Assembly: GCF_004011695.2 (NCBI RefSeq)
Contig: NC_082408.1
Span: forward strand, 1,783,501 to 1,847,500
Origin: Ascochyta rabiei
Taxonomy: Eukaryota; Ascomycota; Dothideomycetes; Pleosporales; Didymellaceae
Reading direction: 5' to 3'
DNA: 64,000 nt
How positions within the stretch are numbered: the stretch's first letter is position 1; every line of letters starts with the position of its first letter. This document shows positions 23,511-34,200 of the stretch, in pieces. The notes below the pieces were generated by a model. That model was given only the letters and a program-made list of their open reading frames with translations. It did no database searches and was not told the DNA's origin. A program made the position numbers and the translations under genes.

Positions 23511-23828
23511 TCAAGACAGGCTTATTGCGCCGCGACGGCTTTCGCGGATGTGGAGGAAGGCCTGAAGGCCGCAGAAGATGAAAAAGCCCTGGATTCTGTT
23601 AGTGTTTGGATTGATAAACTCCAAGTCTGCACGTACAATGTAGATGAAAACTGCTCCAAAGACTGCCCCAGCAACAGCGCTGCCATCTTCAGGATCCTCT
23701 TCCCCACCCAGCATAGTGTTGCTTCCAGATTTGAACAACGCTCCAATGGTGGACAGGATGACAATGGCAAAAACGGAGAGGACAATGCATGTCCATGCAT
23801 TCATGGCAGAAACAACCGGCTTGACCAT
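23511..23828 (-). CDS. V-ATPase Vo subunit f (YPR170W-B / RNase-K-like)
   Basis: This very small two-span membrane protein is a constituent of the Vo sector of the vacuolar proton pump; the animal counterpart is RNASEK. Exons are 23828-23637 and 23588-23511, giving 89 residues, close to the yeast length of 85. Family-like features are the start MVKPVVSAMNAW, a first hydrophobic helix (CIVLSVFAIVILSTIGALF), the central EEDPEDGSAVA, and a second helix ending in FFIFCGLQAFL. The 48-nt intron (GTACGT...ATCCAG, branch CACTAAC) has no in-frame stop and its length is a multiple of three, so an unspliced message would encode a protein with 16 extra residues in the second helix. That would interrupt the helix, so splicing is assumed. 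Confidence 0.85.
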   Translation of the reverse strand: MVKPVVSAMNAWTCIVLSVFAIVILSTIGALFKSGSNTMLGGEEDPEDGSAVAGAVFGAVFIYIVRADLEFINPNTNRIQGFFIFCGLQAFLHIRESRRGAISLS

Positions 23829-24480
23829 GGTGGGCGACTTGGAGCTCTGCGGCTATGCGGAAGCGGGAAGCTTATCGATGGCGGCGGCGCTTCGAGCGCA
23901 GATAATGATTATAATGCTGAGTGGAGTCTGTAGCTGCGACGATGCAATCTGCGGTAGGAGCACCGTGTTGTGAGCGATGGAGGGTTGTGTAGGTGGTGGC
24001 AGGTGTCGAACGTGTAGGCCTGCACCGCCGCCGCGCTTGAGCCTGGAACTGGAACGCTCGTCATCCACGGTCTTGGCGGTCAGTGCGCCAATAGCTTCAT
24101 CCATTCACACTCACTCGGCAAACGTCCGCCAACATTCGTTTTTCAAACCCGCCGCATATCTGGTTAATCAAAACTATTCGAGTCTCATGGGTTGAGTATG
24201 CAAATGGCAAAATACAAAGACGACCAGCACATGCCCGTAACGACTGACGTTTACCTAAATTCGGCATCAAGACAGTAGATTGCTCTATCATTACGGGCCC
24301 ATACCCGAATATTGCGATGCACAGGTGATTTCTTGCTTCTAACATAACTAATAACGACGAAGAAGAGACAATCTCACCCCCTGAGCTGACTTGCTAGCTG
24401 CACGTCTACATCCAGTTTCACTCCACAAGGGTACCAAAAGAACTATCCATCTAAAGACTCGAGTACATTCGTTTGCAGCG
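23829..24480. other. Intergenic, no supported gene
   Basis: This is the promoter side of the V-ATPase f gene and the 3' side of the next minus-strand gene. A GC-rich stretch near 23980-24060 is followed by less GC-rich sequence. No coding content is supported. Confidence 0.45.
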
Positions 24481-25496
24481 TCAATTTCCAATGGCCACCT
24501 CAAGCTCCCGGTAAGTCAAGTGACCTTTGCCTTCACCTGGATGCGTCCGTGGTACACGTACACCATGCGCACGAAAGTCCCCTCGTCGACCATCAACTGG
24601 TGGAAGTACCCAGTTTTTGCGATCCTCATGATCATGCCAGAGTGTATCGAACTGTCTTGCGGTAAGCTTGGTTCAGGGAAGTTGAAGAGAGCTTTGGTGG
24701 TTCAAAGACGTACCTCACAAGCTAGTCTGAGCTTCTCCACCCAGTGACTCTCATCCTCACCTTGCAACTTCAGAAGCACTGGTGTTGTACATGTTTCTGC
24801 TTCAGCTCTCTCAACCTCCTCGCGAAACTTGCGCCGATGCAAGAGGCACACATTCGCTTGTCCGGTACGTTTGCACCGAGAGCAACACGGGACCGTCCTC
24901 GAGCATGGCAGGTCGGCAAGTATACACTGCGTACATGAGGTGATCCAGGTAATGCGAATTCCGTTCTGTTCAGTGGGTAGCGCTACTGTATCTATGTGTG
25001 CCTTGCTCGTAGCGTTGATGCTCGTAGCGTTGATGCTCTTAGCGTTGATGCTCTTTGCAAGGCCTTCGTCGATATCACTCGGAGGATCATACGAGGCAAA
25101 GCTCCTGACTTCAAAATCGTTGGCGAAGTCCTCCTGCGGTGTTTCTCTACTGTCTTGAACCACTTCGGCCTTGAAATCCAAGACACTGGTAACGTCGGGG
25201 ACGTCATCACAGAATGGGTCCTCTTCAGTCCACGAATCACCAAAGCCCTGTGGCGTATCGAAGACCGAGTCGTGAGAGAAATTGGTATTTGTCGGTGACA
25301 CCTCGTCGTAGTTTAGTATCTGCAGTGGTCGTCTCTGTGGCGTCACAGGTTCAACTGCCCCAATATCACCAGCGTCGTTTACGTTTTGGTTGCGCTCCTC
25401 GTAGTCCGCATCTCGAAGCCAGCTCGAGATCCACTCGTGCTCGTCCACAACACGAGTCTCGCGACTTTCTTCGATCTGAAGCTTCCAATTGCTCAT
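24481..25496 (-). CDS. Unknown protein with Zn2Cys6-like cysteine pattern
   Basis: Exons are 25496-24714 and 24651-24481 (62-nt intron), giving 317 residues. The first 150 residues are acidic and probably disordered. Residues around 187-216 contain cysteines spaced C-x2-C-x6-C-x6-C-x2-C-x8-C, which fits the fungal Zn(II)2Cys6 binuclear cluster rule. The cluster is internal rather than N-terminal and has few basic residues between its first cysteines, so DNA binding is uncertain. The second exon encodes a compact segment (LWHDHEDRKNWVLPPVDGRR) that looks conserved, with a stop soon after. A short in-frame tandem repeat (SINA/SINAT) lies just before the cysteines. It may be a degenerate transcription factor, a zinc-binding adaptor or a lineage-specific protein. 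No named family is recognised. Confidence 0.6.
25005..25056. repeat. 15-bp tandem repeat inside the Zn2Cys6-like gene
   Basis: About three copies of a 15-bp unit (GTAGCGTTGATGCTC and variants on the plus strand) stay in frame and encode the repeated SINA(T/K) motif on the minus strand. Copy number is likely to vary between isolates. Confidence 0.8.
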
Positions 25497-26339
25497 TCTG
25501 TTGTTGAGACTGAGTTGTAGTGTAAGATGGTGTTAGAGAGGGTTTGAGGTGAGGACCGTATCTGCCAAGTGCAGTCAGGCCTCACGGTGAAGGAGGATTT
25601 CCTAAGCGGCCAATCTTCTGCGCAGCTCTCACCTCCCCTGCACAGGTTGGAAGAGAGCATCAGTTACGGTTTCGATACGGCCAGATAGTCCAAAACCGAG
25701 GTTGAAATCTGATGTATACCCTCGACCGGTGCATGTTCAAGAGCAGTTCTACTATCGGCATTGTGCGGCAACAGATTTGGCATACAAGTGGGCTGTGCTG
25801 TTGGCTGCCACGGTTTCGCTGTGCGACTGCTGTGGAGTTGCAGGTGGTTGCTTTGTCGGTGTGCGTATCTGCAAGCGTAGAGAACCACTCTTTTACCACA
25901 GCTGAGGGCCCTTGCGGTACCGTATTGATCCTCTGCATTGGAATGCTAAGAACCATCAGTAGGTCTAGAATAGAGGGGCAGAGCAGCGCGTAGGCTTCAG
26001 CGCTGGCTGGCTGTCTCTCACTTGCGCAAATGACATGTGGAGATCCTCCCAGATGTGTTAAACGCTTGCAATTCTCAGCATTTTTAAAAAATTACAAAGC
26101 TGCTGTTTCCCATAAGAAATGATCCAATACAGTCTATCCAACCGCGTACGCCGACTATGACAGCTTCACAACCATTCTGACATGGTGACAAGATCTTGAA
26201 ACCTCGTAGTCTTTCCCAAACGCCATGCCATGCAATACGCTCAAGAAGAAAAAAGCGCCAGTACCTTCGATGTGCGTTCCTGTCATAAATGCGCTTTTAG
26301 ACACCAAACTCAATCCACTAACTCCTGGGTATCGTATCA
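25497..26339. other. Intergenic, no supported gene
   Basis: About 840 bp lie between the start of the Zn2Cys6-like gene and the 3' end of the histidine kinase gene. Overlapping 65-98 codon frames at 25660-25993 occur in several frames at once, which points to chance rather than coding. Confidence 0.45.
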
Positions 26340-29300
26340 TCAGCCAACAACAACTGCAACGCCCGGTACTTCCCTCACCGTACCCCCGTTCCCTTCCACC
26401 GTCCAATCCTGCAATAGCGTGGTCAGCTTTGCGAAACTAACCGGCTTCATGATGTACGAATCTACACCACTGGTAAAAGAATCTTTCTGATCCCTGACGC
26501 TGGCGAGTCCCGTCAACGCGACAATGAGCGAGTGGCGTGGGGCCTGTCCTTCCTGCAGTGCCCCATTGTACTCCGCCTCAAGCTCGCGGATCTGCCGTGT
26601 TGCTTCAAACCCTGTCATGATGGGCATGGACAGGTCCATAAGGATGATGTCTGGTGGCGAGGGAGGCACGGCGTGGAGCAGGGACCGGTATGTGTTCACG
26701 GCTTGCAGCCCGTTTTCGGCGCTGCTGATCGCTGTGTAGCCGCGCTTTTTCATGCCGACTTGGAGTAGGCGGAGGTTGATGGTGTTGTCTTCGACTAGGA
26801 GGACGCGTTGTGTATGCGATAAAAAGGCGGTGTTGATGGATGTAGACGGTTTGAGCGTTGCGGTATTGGATAATGGCTTTGTAGTGGATGGTATCTTTTT
26901 CTCGTCGGTGGAACTAATTTTTCCGGGTGACGAATTGGAGCGGGTGTTGGCGAGAATTGTGTTCCTGTGGTCGGCACGACCAAGGAGGTCGTTGTTTATG
27001 TTTGGCTGGAGCCCATTGTCCGTAAAATGTGTGATTGTTTGCGCCCTCAATTTGTCGTTCTCGGGATTGAGACTGTCATGCTTGACAGTGTGATTCTCGT
27101 CATGCATTGATTCGTTGTCAAGAATCGTAACATCTCCTATTGCTGCTGTGGTCTCTTCGATCAGTCTGATCGTCACATCACACGGAGAGTCGTTTCGATC
27201 GGTTTCTACGACTTTCACGTGGGAGCGGTCCAGGCAAGACAGCAGTGCCCGCGCAAGCTTGTGCGGCCCCAAAGGATGGCGGACATCTTCAACGTTGCTA
27301 TTTTTGATTGAGTGCACGTCCGCACTTTGTATCGAGGATATGTTACGAAGGACCAGGATCTTAGTTCTGGAACCAGGAATTGAAAGTTGAGGGGAGTCGT
27401 GGAGAAGAGCATCGAGGTTTGCTTCCTCAATGACGACGATGTCAGCTGTAGAATTTTGGTGCCATCTGCTCACTGAGAATCCGCACCATGCCTCCAAGTA
27501 GGCCGTTATGCTCTGGCGCATCAGGCGAGACGCTTCGTCTCGGCCACTTGCTGGTGCTCTTTCTTCATGACAGTAGAGAGCGATTGATTTGCCGATCGCT
27601 CGCGTTGCGATTGTTTGCACAATACTGCTGTCATCGATGTCGTCGGCGTCGTTATCGGAGCAGTTTGGGATCATAGAGTTGATTCCTGGGGTGATTCGCG
27701 TATCTCTTCTTAAAGGGATCTTGACAGTCGCTTTCGTACCAACGCCAACTGTAGACTCGATAGCGATGTGTCCACCGAGCGTGTCGACAATAGACTTTAC
27801 AAGTGACAGTCCTAAGCCAATTCCAGGAGCTTGGTTCGATTCCTGAACAAAAGGCGCGAAGAGTTTGTCTTTGAGGTATGCGGGGGACATGCCCTGACCG
27901 GAGTCCTTGACCGTCAGAACGCCATATTCAGTAGCGTCTGGCTCACCAATCTCCGTTGCCAGCTCGACATGAACATACCCAGCCCTGGTGTACTTGAGTG
28001 AGTTACCGACCAGGTTCATGATAATGCGCCTCATCCCTCCAGGCTCGCACCAGTATGTCCAATCTTGTTTCGAAATATCGACAATGACCTCGACATCCGG
28101 GTTGCACAGAGTAAGATCCGTGTGAACGCTTAATTTTCTGCCACAAGTCCCGGTCTCGTTACGGAGTGATTGAGTCTGGCGCGCGTTGAAAGCATGGCCT
28201 GCTGCTACACCCTCAACAACCTCCTCGGTTAGCACAGCGAGGTTGACGTTGCGATGCGTGCTCAGGTTTGTTTGCAAGGTCTCAGGAACCTCTGGTCTCG
28301 TGTCGCTCTGCAAGCCGTCCCCTGTCTTGTTCTTCTCGAAAGCATTGATCTTACTGTAGTCTAGCACCATGTTGACTGTGTCGAGCAGCGTCCTCGCACA
28401 GCTTTCTGCAGTATCAACCAGCGATTGTTGAAACGAGGTGCATGTAGTATCCTGCAGAAATTCACACGAGGCCAGTATTCCATGCAGTGGCGAGCGAAGT
28501 TCGTGCGAGATTGATCCAATGAAATCGTCCTTCTGTTCGTTTGCCTTGAGGTTGGCGAGCCTCATGAGCTCTGTGTCGACGCAGCTGCAGAATGTTATAC
28601 AATTCAGAAATTCTAGTTGATGCGAGAAGTTGCGGTAGTCTGAGCAATTGTACACAAAGCAAGCAGCTGATCGACTTGTCGTTGAGTCCCATAACGGTAT
28701 GAAGATGATTTGTCGAGCTTTCGGGAAATGGGCGTGTAAACTGGCAGATTCTGCAGGAGACATTTGTCGATGTTTTCTTGACTTTGGTCGTGCCGTAACC
28801 ACACTTCCATTTTCTGAAGAGTCAGACAATTCCTGTCCTCGTTGATCGTACGTGAACATTTTCCCTCTTGGATAGCGTTTGGAAAGTTTCGCGAGCTCTT
28901 CTGGAGTGAAAGGCAAAAATTCTGGCTGATCTGGCGAAACATCTACGGATGTATAGGTGTGTGCGAGAATCTCAGTAGTGTTGGTTCGCTTCCTTCGCAC
29001 CTCTGGGCTTGAAGATCGGGTGTTTGGCCTGGTTGTAGCTCCAGAATTGGATCCGTCTAACGCCTTTGCAGTTGCGGCTTCGCTTCCAGACATGTTGCCA
29101 ATGCGCTGTTGCTGAGTCGGAACAGCTGCCAGCGATGTGTCTAGGAAGAGTACGCCTCCTCCGTCCTCTTCTATGTCCATTGCTTCTCGCAGCAACCCTG
29201 CAGCTCGTGTGATCACTTCAATGCGCTCAAAGCCATCGGCGGTGCCTTGGGAGTCATCTGATTCGTCATCGGACGATTCGCTACGACGACCAGAGCTCCA

Positions 29301-30058
29301 CCTTCTCACATCCTCAGACGCTGGATCAACGTACATTGACAAGCATTCATTCATCCTGAAGGTGCGTTGCCGGTCGTTCTTATCTCTAGTCATTTCGAGA
29401 TGCTGAATTACGTTGTCCGCCATGATGCCGAGGAAGTTTCTTTCGTTGCGAGTGAGTGCTGGTCTTAGCTTGCTGTCAAGGATATATATCGACCCGATAT
29501 TGATACCTCGATGCGTACGCAGAGGCACACCAGCATAGTATCTGAAATGCGGCGGTCCCGCTATAAAATTGAGCTGGTTGAAGCGAGTGTCTTTGCTCAG
29601 ATCGAGGACCTCAAAATAGGCCGGCCCGCCTTCTGGTGGTGGGAGCGCGGCTACAGTGTGCTCACACAATCTGCCTGCTTTAGGTACTCTCACACACTGT
29701 ACACTGGGTCAGTCATGAGGTTCCCTACGAGTTACAAGCCAGATGATGGAAAAGTACCCACTCCAGCCCAAATCGCATCTTCGGGGTCGTCGTACTGGGC
29801 AGCGTCGTCAAGGTGGACCGTCTTCGTACTCTCGGCGACAAAATATTGAGTCTCTTCGTCAATCAGAGATATCATTGAGCGCTCGGCGTTCAACCTCCAT
29901 GCTACCAGTTGGGCATGTGCTGTGAGAACTGTGTCCAGAGGTTCCGAGGAGATTGGAGGGCGGAAGTATTTGTACAGTTCTCGAGCTCGTTCCCTGTCAC
30001 TGGCAGTGTTCTGAGCCAAGCCCTCATAAGGGTGGTTTGTGGTCAAGCAGCCAGCCAT
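26340..30058 (-). CDS. GAF-domain hybrid histidine kinase
   Basis: This is a sensor of a multistep phosphorelay. It would autophosphorylate a His, pass the phosphate to its own receiver Asp, and then probably to a Ypd1-type phosphotransfer protein. Exons are 30058-29762 and 29696-26340, giving 1217 residues. A GAF domain spans the splice site (AERSMISLIDEETQYF, DAIWAGC, AGRLCEHTV). The HisKA box FIGSISHELRSPLHG carries His497. The ATPase domain has NLVGNSLKYTRAGYVHVEL, DSGQGMS and GIGLGLSLVKSIVDTLGG. The receiver has RVLLVEDNTINLRLLQ, phospho-acceptor Asp1120 (ILMDLSMP) and the closing Lys in YIMKPVSF. No membrane span is seen, so it is probably cytosolic. The start at MAGCLTTN is chosen for context; the frame stays open upstream to 30211. 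Confidence 0.9.
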
Positions 30059-31227
30059 GACTGTGTAATGTGTGCGGAGGTCGAATTCCGGTTTTGTCAC
30101 GCGAAATCGAGGGTCGGCCTTGTTAACAAGTAGGAACGGTGAGCCGCATGCCTGTCCTCCAGGTTCCTCGTGGCTTAGTCTGTGCGCCCTTCGCGGACGT
30201 ATCGGAAGCACGCATGGACGGTCGACTGGATTCTAGCCGGCTGTCGAACGGTCATGCCGTTATTGAAGGAAACCTGCTTCAGGGTCCAGAGCCTCAGCCA
30301 CACCAGCCATTCGATACGAAGAAATGTGAATTCTGGGGGATCAGCACACCCAGCCACACCATCATCAGCGATGTATCGATTGCGACACGAACATAAAATC
30401 ACCAAACAGCTAATGATTCACCCAAGAGATCTTCCCACCTAACCCTACTGTGCTGAGAGCACATCTTAAAAGTGCTCACGAGTGTAGATCGGCCCGGAGA
30501 ACAAGATTGCCACCGATGACGGCTAACAGGCGTGTTCTAGACTTACGCCTCATCTATGGTGTGGCTAGTGAGGCAAAAACTCACTTGACAAAAACATCGT
30601 GCACCTCTAGACATGTATAGCGCTGATGTGGTTGCTGCGACTGCTTCTAGTAAGGCATCTAAACTACTTCAACATCAGCAGCAAGGGACCATTCCTTCTT
30701 CTTGCCTACTTAGGTCTAGAGCATCGCGGCTCCAGAGCCAAGCCAGTTGCTCGACGGGAAAGCTCGAGAACAGTTCTTGGATCTGATGAGTTTTCGGCAA
30801 CGCCACCCACCACCGCACAGTATTGCTATGGATGGCGAACCTCGTCGCTGAAACTCCTTGCTTGTATCACATCTGCGTTCTGATCTGGCTTCACAACAGG
30901 CGGCCTTGAATGTCGGGTAAGTCATGTGCGCGAGCTAAACTAACTCGTTACAATTCCGACTTGATACTTTGGTACATGTATGATCAGCTTGTAGAGATGC
31001 TTCCTGCGAAGGAATGCACCGAAGTGTTTGGAGGAACTACGAGAATGAAAACTCCATGCAAATATCCACCCAATATTACGCATCCCAACGCGTCGCTCGG
31101 GGTATCGTGATGCCATAACGCCATACAATGCAATGCGCTACCGAAACAAAGAACAGAAAGAGACTGCTGTGAGAAGAATGTTGACGTTGTGATGTCTTGA
31201 TGCGTTGATATGTGTGCGGAGGTATGT
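30059..31227. other. Intergenic, kinase promoter and THO2 3' side
   Basis: About 1.17 kb. Short frames occur on both strands but none has motifs. The minus-strand frame directly upstream of the kinase start is open to 30211, so part of 30059-30211 could be coding if an earlier start is used. Confidence 0.45.
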
Positions 31228-34200
31228 CTATCGTCTGCGCTTCATGTCGCCATGTGGCTGGTCCGCAGGATCACGAACTCGTTTTCGTCCGTCGTCTCCC
31301 CCATTTCCACTTTCACCTCTGCTGCGTCGGTCGCGCTCTTCCCGTCCTGATCCTGATGGGCGAGCCTCGTCGCGAGAGCTGCGATGAGACTTGCTTTCGC
31401 GTGGTTCCCGTGGTTCACCCCTTTCGCGTGGTTCGCGAGGCTCGCGTCCCGTTCGGTCTCCTGCTACTTCGCGGCTTGACCGTTCGCCTTCCCGCTCACC
31501 ATGCCGTCTGCTGCTCTCCCTGTCACTACCCCTCTTTTCGCGACGCTCCCGGTCAGATCCTCGTTCTTGTTCCTGGCCTGCTTCTCCTCGTTGACTCGGC
31601 CCATTTCGGCTGCTTCGTTCTTCTGATCGCTTCTCATGATCTCGTTCGCGTCCGGACCGCTCCTCTCGTCTGCCTTCAGTACGACGGCTGCGTGATTCCG
31701 ATCGTTCATCCAGGGGTTCGCCACCCACCTGCCCCAACGGACCTTGCCTATCGCTCCTAGGATACTGACCTTCGGCTCGAGAGTTGAGTATCGGCGTGTG
31801 TTGCGGCGGCGGCATGGGACTATTCATATCGCTCTGTCCATCGCCAGAAGTGTTGGCACGATTGGCACCTCGACCACGTACAGTGACCGGAGAGTTCAGA
31901 GTCTGAATGGGCGCGTTCCGCTCGGTGGGTGATGGTGCATTCTGCGTTAGGACGTTGTTAATAGCTCGCAAGGGGTTGGGATTACGTGGTCCTCGGTCAT
32001 TGTTGAACGCAGGTCCTGTCGGTGGGCCCCTGCCTCCTGGGGAGGGCAAGGACCCTTGAGGCGTCCTACCCGAGCCACGAGGGCCACTTGGCGCGCTTGA
32101 AACATCCGTTTGTATAGGTGGAGCGTTGGACCCACTACCACCGAAGTTTGCCTGCAGTCGACTAGGATGTACACCCGGAGGATTTGGGTTCAAATTCGAT
32201 GCTGCTGGACCTGAAGGGGCGCTTAGTGGTGGTAGCTGGGATGGCGTCTCGCGACGATCACCTGCCTACGTCAGTGGAGGCCAATGATTTTGGGCAGAGG
32301 ACTGACCACGCGGCCCAGAAGGGACGGGTTCGGAAGGCGCATTAAGCCTACCGTAGTTGGGGTCCTGCGCTTGAACGTACGATTGGCGTGAAGACTGTGA
32401 AGGCTGGAACATCTCGCGAGAACCGCGAGACGAACCCGGCATCTCAGTCCGAACAGACTCATTCTGCGGCCTACGAGGACCCGTAGGCGTGCTGTTGACA
32501 CTCATTTCGTCCCGGCGGTCACGATTCGAAGGGGGTGCGTGGGGAGGTATTCGCTCCTCCCGATGATCATAAGGAATTTCGTGACGGACGTGTTGAGGTG
32601 GCGGGCCGCCATCGTCCCCACGACGATCATCTCCCCTTCTAGGAGACTGCGGACGCGGTCCTCTCTCGCGACGGCTGTCGCGGTCAGATCGAGGGGACTC
32701 GTGCCTGGGAGGTCCCGCTTCGTTGATTAGAGCAGCACGCGCTGGATTGACTGCAGGATCTATCAAAGCTGCACGAGCCGGATTGATTGCAGGGCCATCG
32801 GTGGCTGTCGACAGATTGGTAGGCGGTTGTCGCGAGATTGGTGCTTCTGCCCTGTCCGGGGCTTGGTGCCTGCCAGACGACGGCAAGTCACGTTGGTGCG
32901 AGGAGTACTCTTGCGACAGGTTTGAGTTTGAGGATGTCCTTCTGGGCTCCATGACAGGTACCACAGGATGCCCCCGGTGGTCGAGTCGCTCTCGATGGTC
33001 TCTGGCTTCTCTCGGATCTCTAGGCTCCCACTGAGGAGGCCCACGGATAGGGGGACCCCTAGCTTCCCTTGGCGGCGCTCGCATGGCTCGCTCATCGTAC
33101 TCCCTAGGGTCTCTGCCATAATCACGGCGTTCTACAGGACCGGGGCCCCTCTCAGGGGTTCTGCCACCAGGCATAGGTCGGTCGCGAGGATCGCTCGGGC
33201 GCTCAAGACGCCCATAGTCGTTATGAGGCGGCCGGCTGTCGTGTCGGCCATGGGGAGGGCCGTAATCGGACTGACGGTCAGAGGGGCGAGGTCTGTGAGG
33301 TTGAGAATCTGGTCTAATGGGCAAAGCATGAGAGGATCTGCCCATTGGAGGGCCTTGGCTCGGCGTGGCCCTGCTGTCCATTCGAGAAGGTCCGGAAGAG
33401 GCATGGGCAGATGGGACAGGTGTGCCCCTAACAGGTGTATTGTCACCCCGCTCTTGCTGCGATGGAGTAGAGTCCCTAACATCAGGCTCTTTGGTACTTG
33501 CCTGAGAAGAAGAGTCCCTATCGCTAGGACGAACTGCTGATGTTGCTGGCGTTGAACCTCGCTTCTGGGCGTTGTCGTCGGGGCTGTCTGTAGGTAGTGG
33601 CGTCTCATTGTTTCTTGGGAAATGAGCGAGTGCTATTTGTGTGTCGGATAGGCTGACTTACGATTCGTTTCTGGACTTGAACACAGGCGCGCTGGCGTTA
33701 AGCTTTGTTGCAGGAGCGTCTTTCGGTTGCGGTGTCTGAGAGTCGGCTTTGCTGGCGCCGTTGGTGGCTTCCGGTGGGGCAGGAATCTTTGGTGTATCAG
33801 TACGCTGGTATGGCCGAGTGTTGCTGGTGCGACTCACATTACGGTACTGCCATTCTGTCCGCCAGTGAGCTTTGCCTTGCTTGAATATCCGGAATGTCGA
33901 TTGCGCGGAGATCTTAAGGTCATCCCTTTCGTCGTTTTTAGCAATGTGCTCCAGTGGTGTTTGGAGCTCGTCACGCATGGTGTCAACCTTAGGAAAGCTT
34001 GAAGAGATGGCGTTCAACACACTGATCGCATTGCGAACCTCTGTGTACTTGCCGCTTTCAATGCAAGTCTTGAGCGCGCTGAACAAAGCCTTGTGCCACT
34101 TGAAGGACACTTGACAGAAGTCATTGTAGTCAAGATGAGTCTCTGGGTTGCGATCGGCATCAAACTTTCTGCCAAATCCAGGCAATTGCCTATCCGCGCC

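Noticed and set aside
31228..32193. Separate Arg/Glu-rich gene downstream of THO2
   Set aside because: Good splice sites and phase join it to Tho2 as the third exon, and charged C-terminal tails are typical of Tho2.
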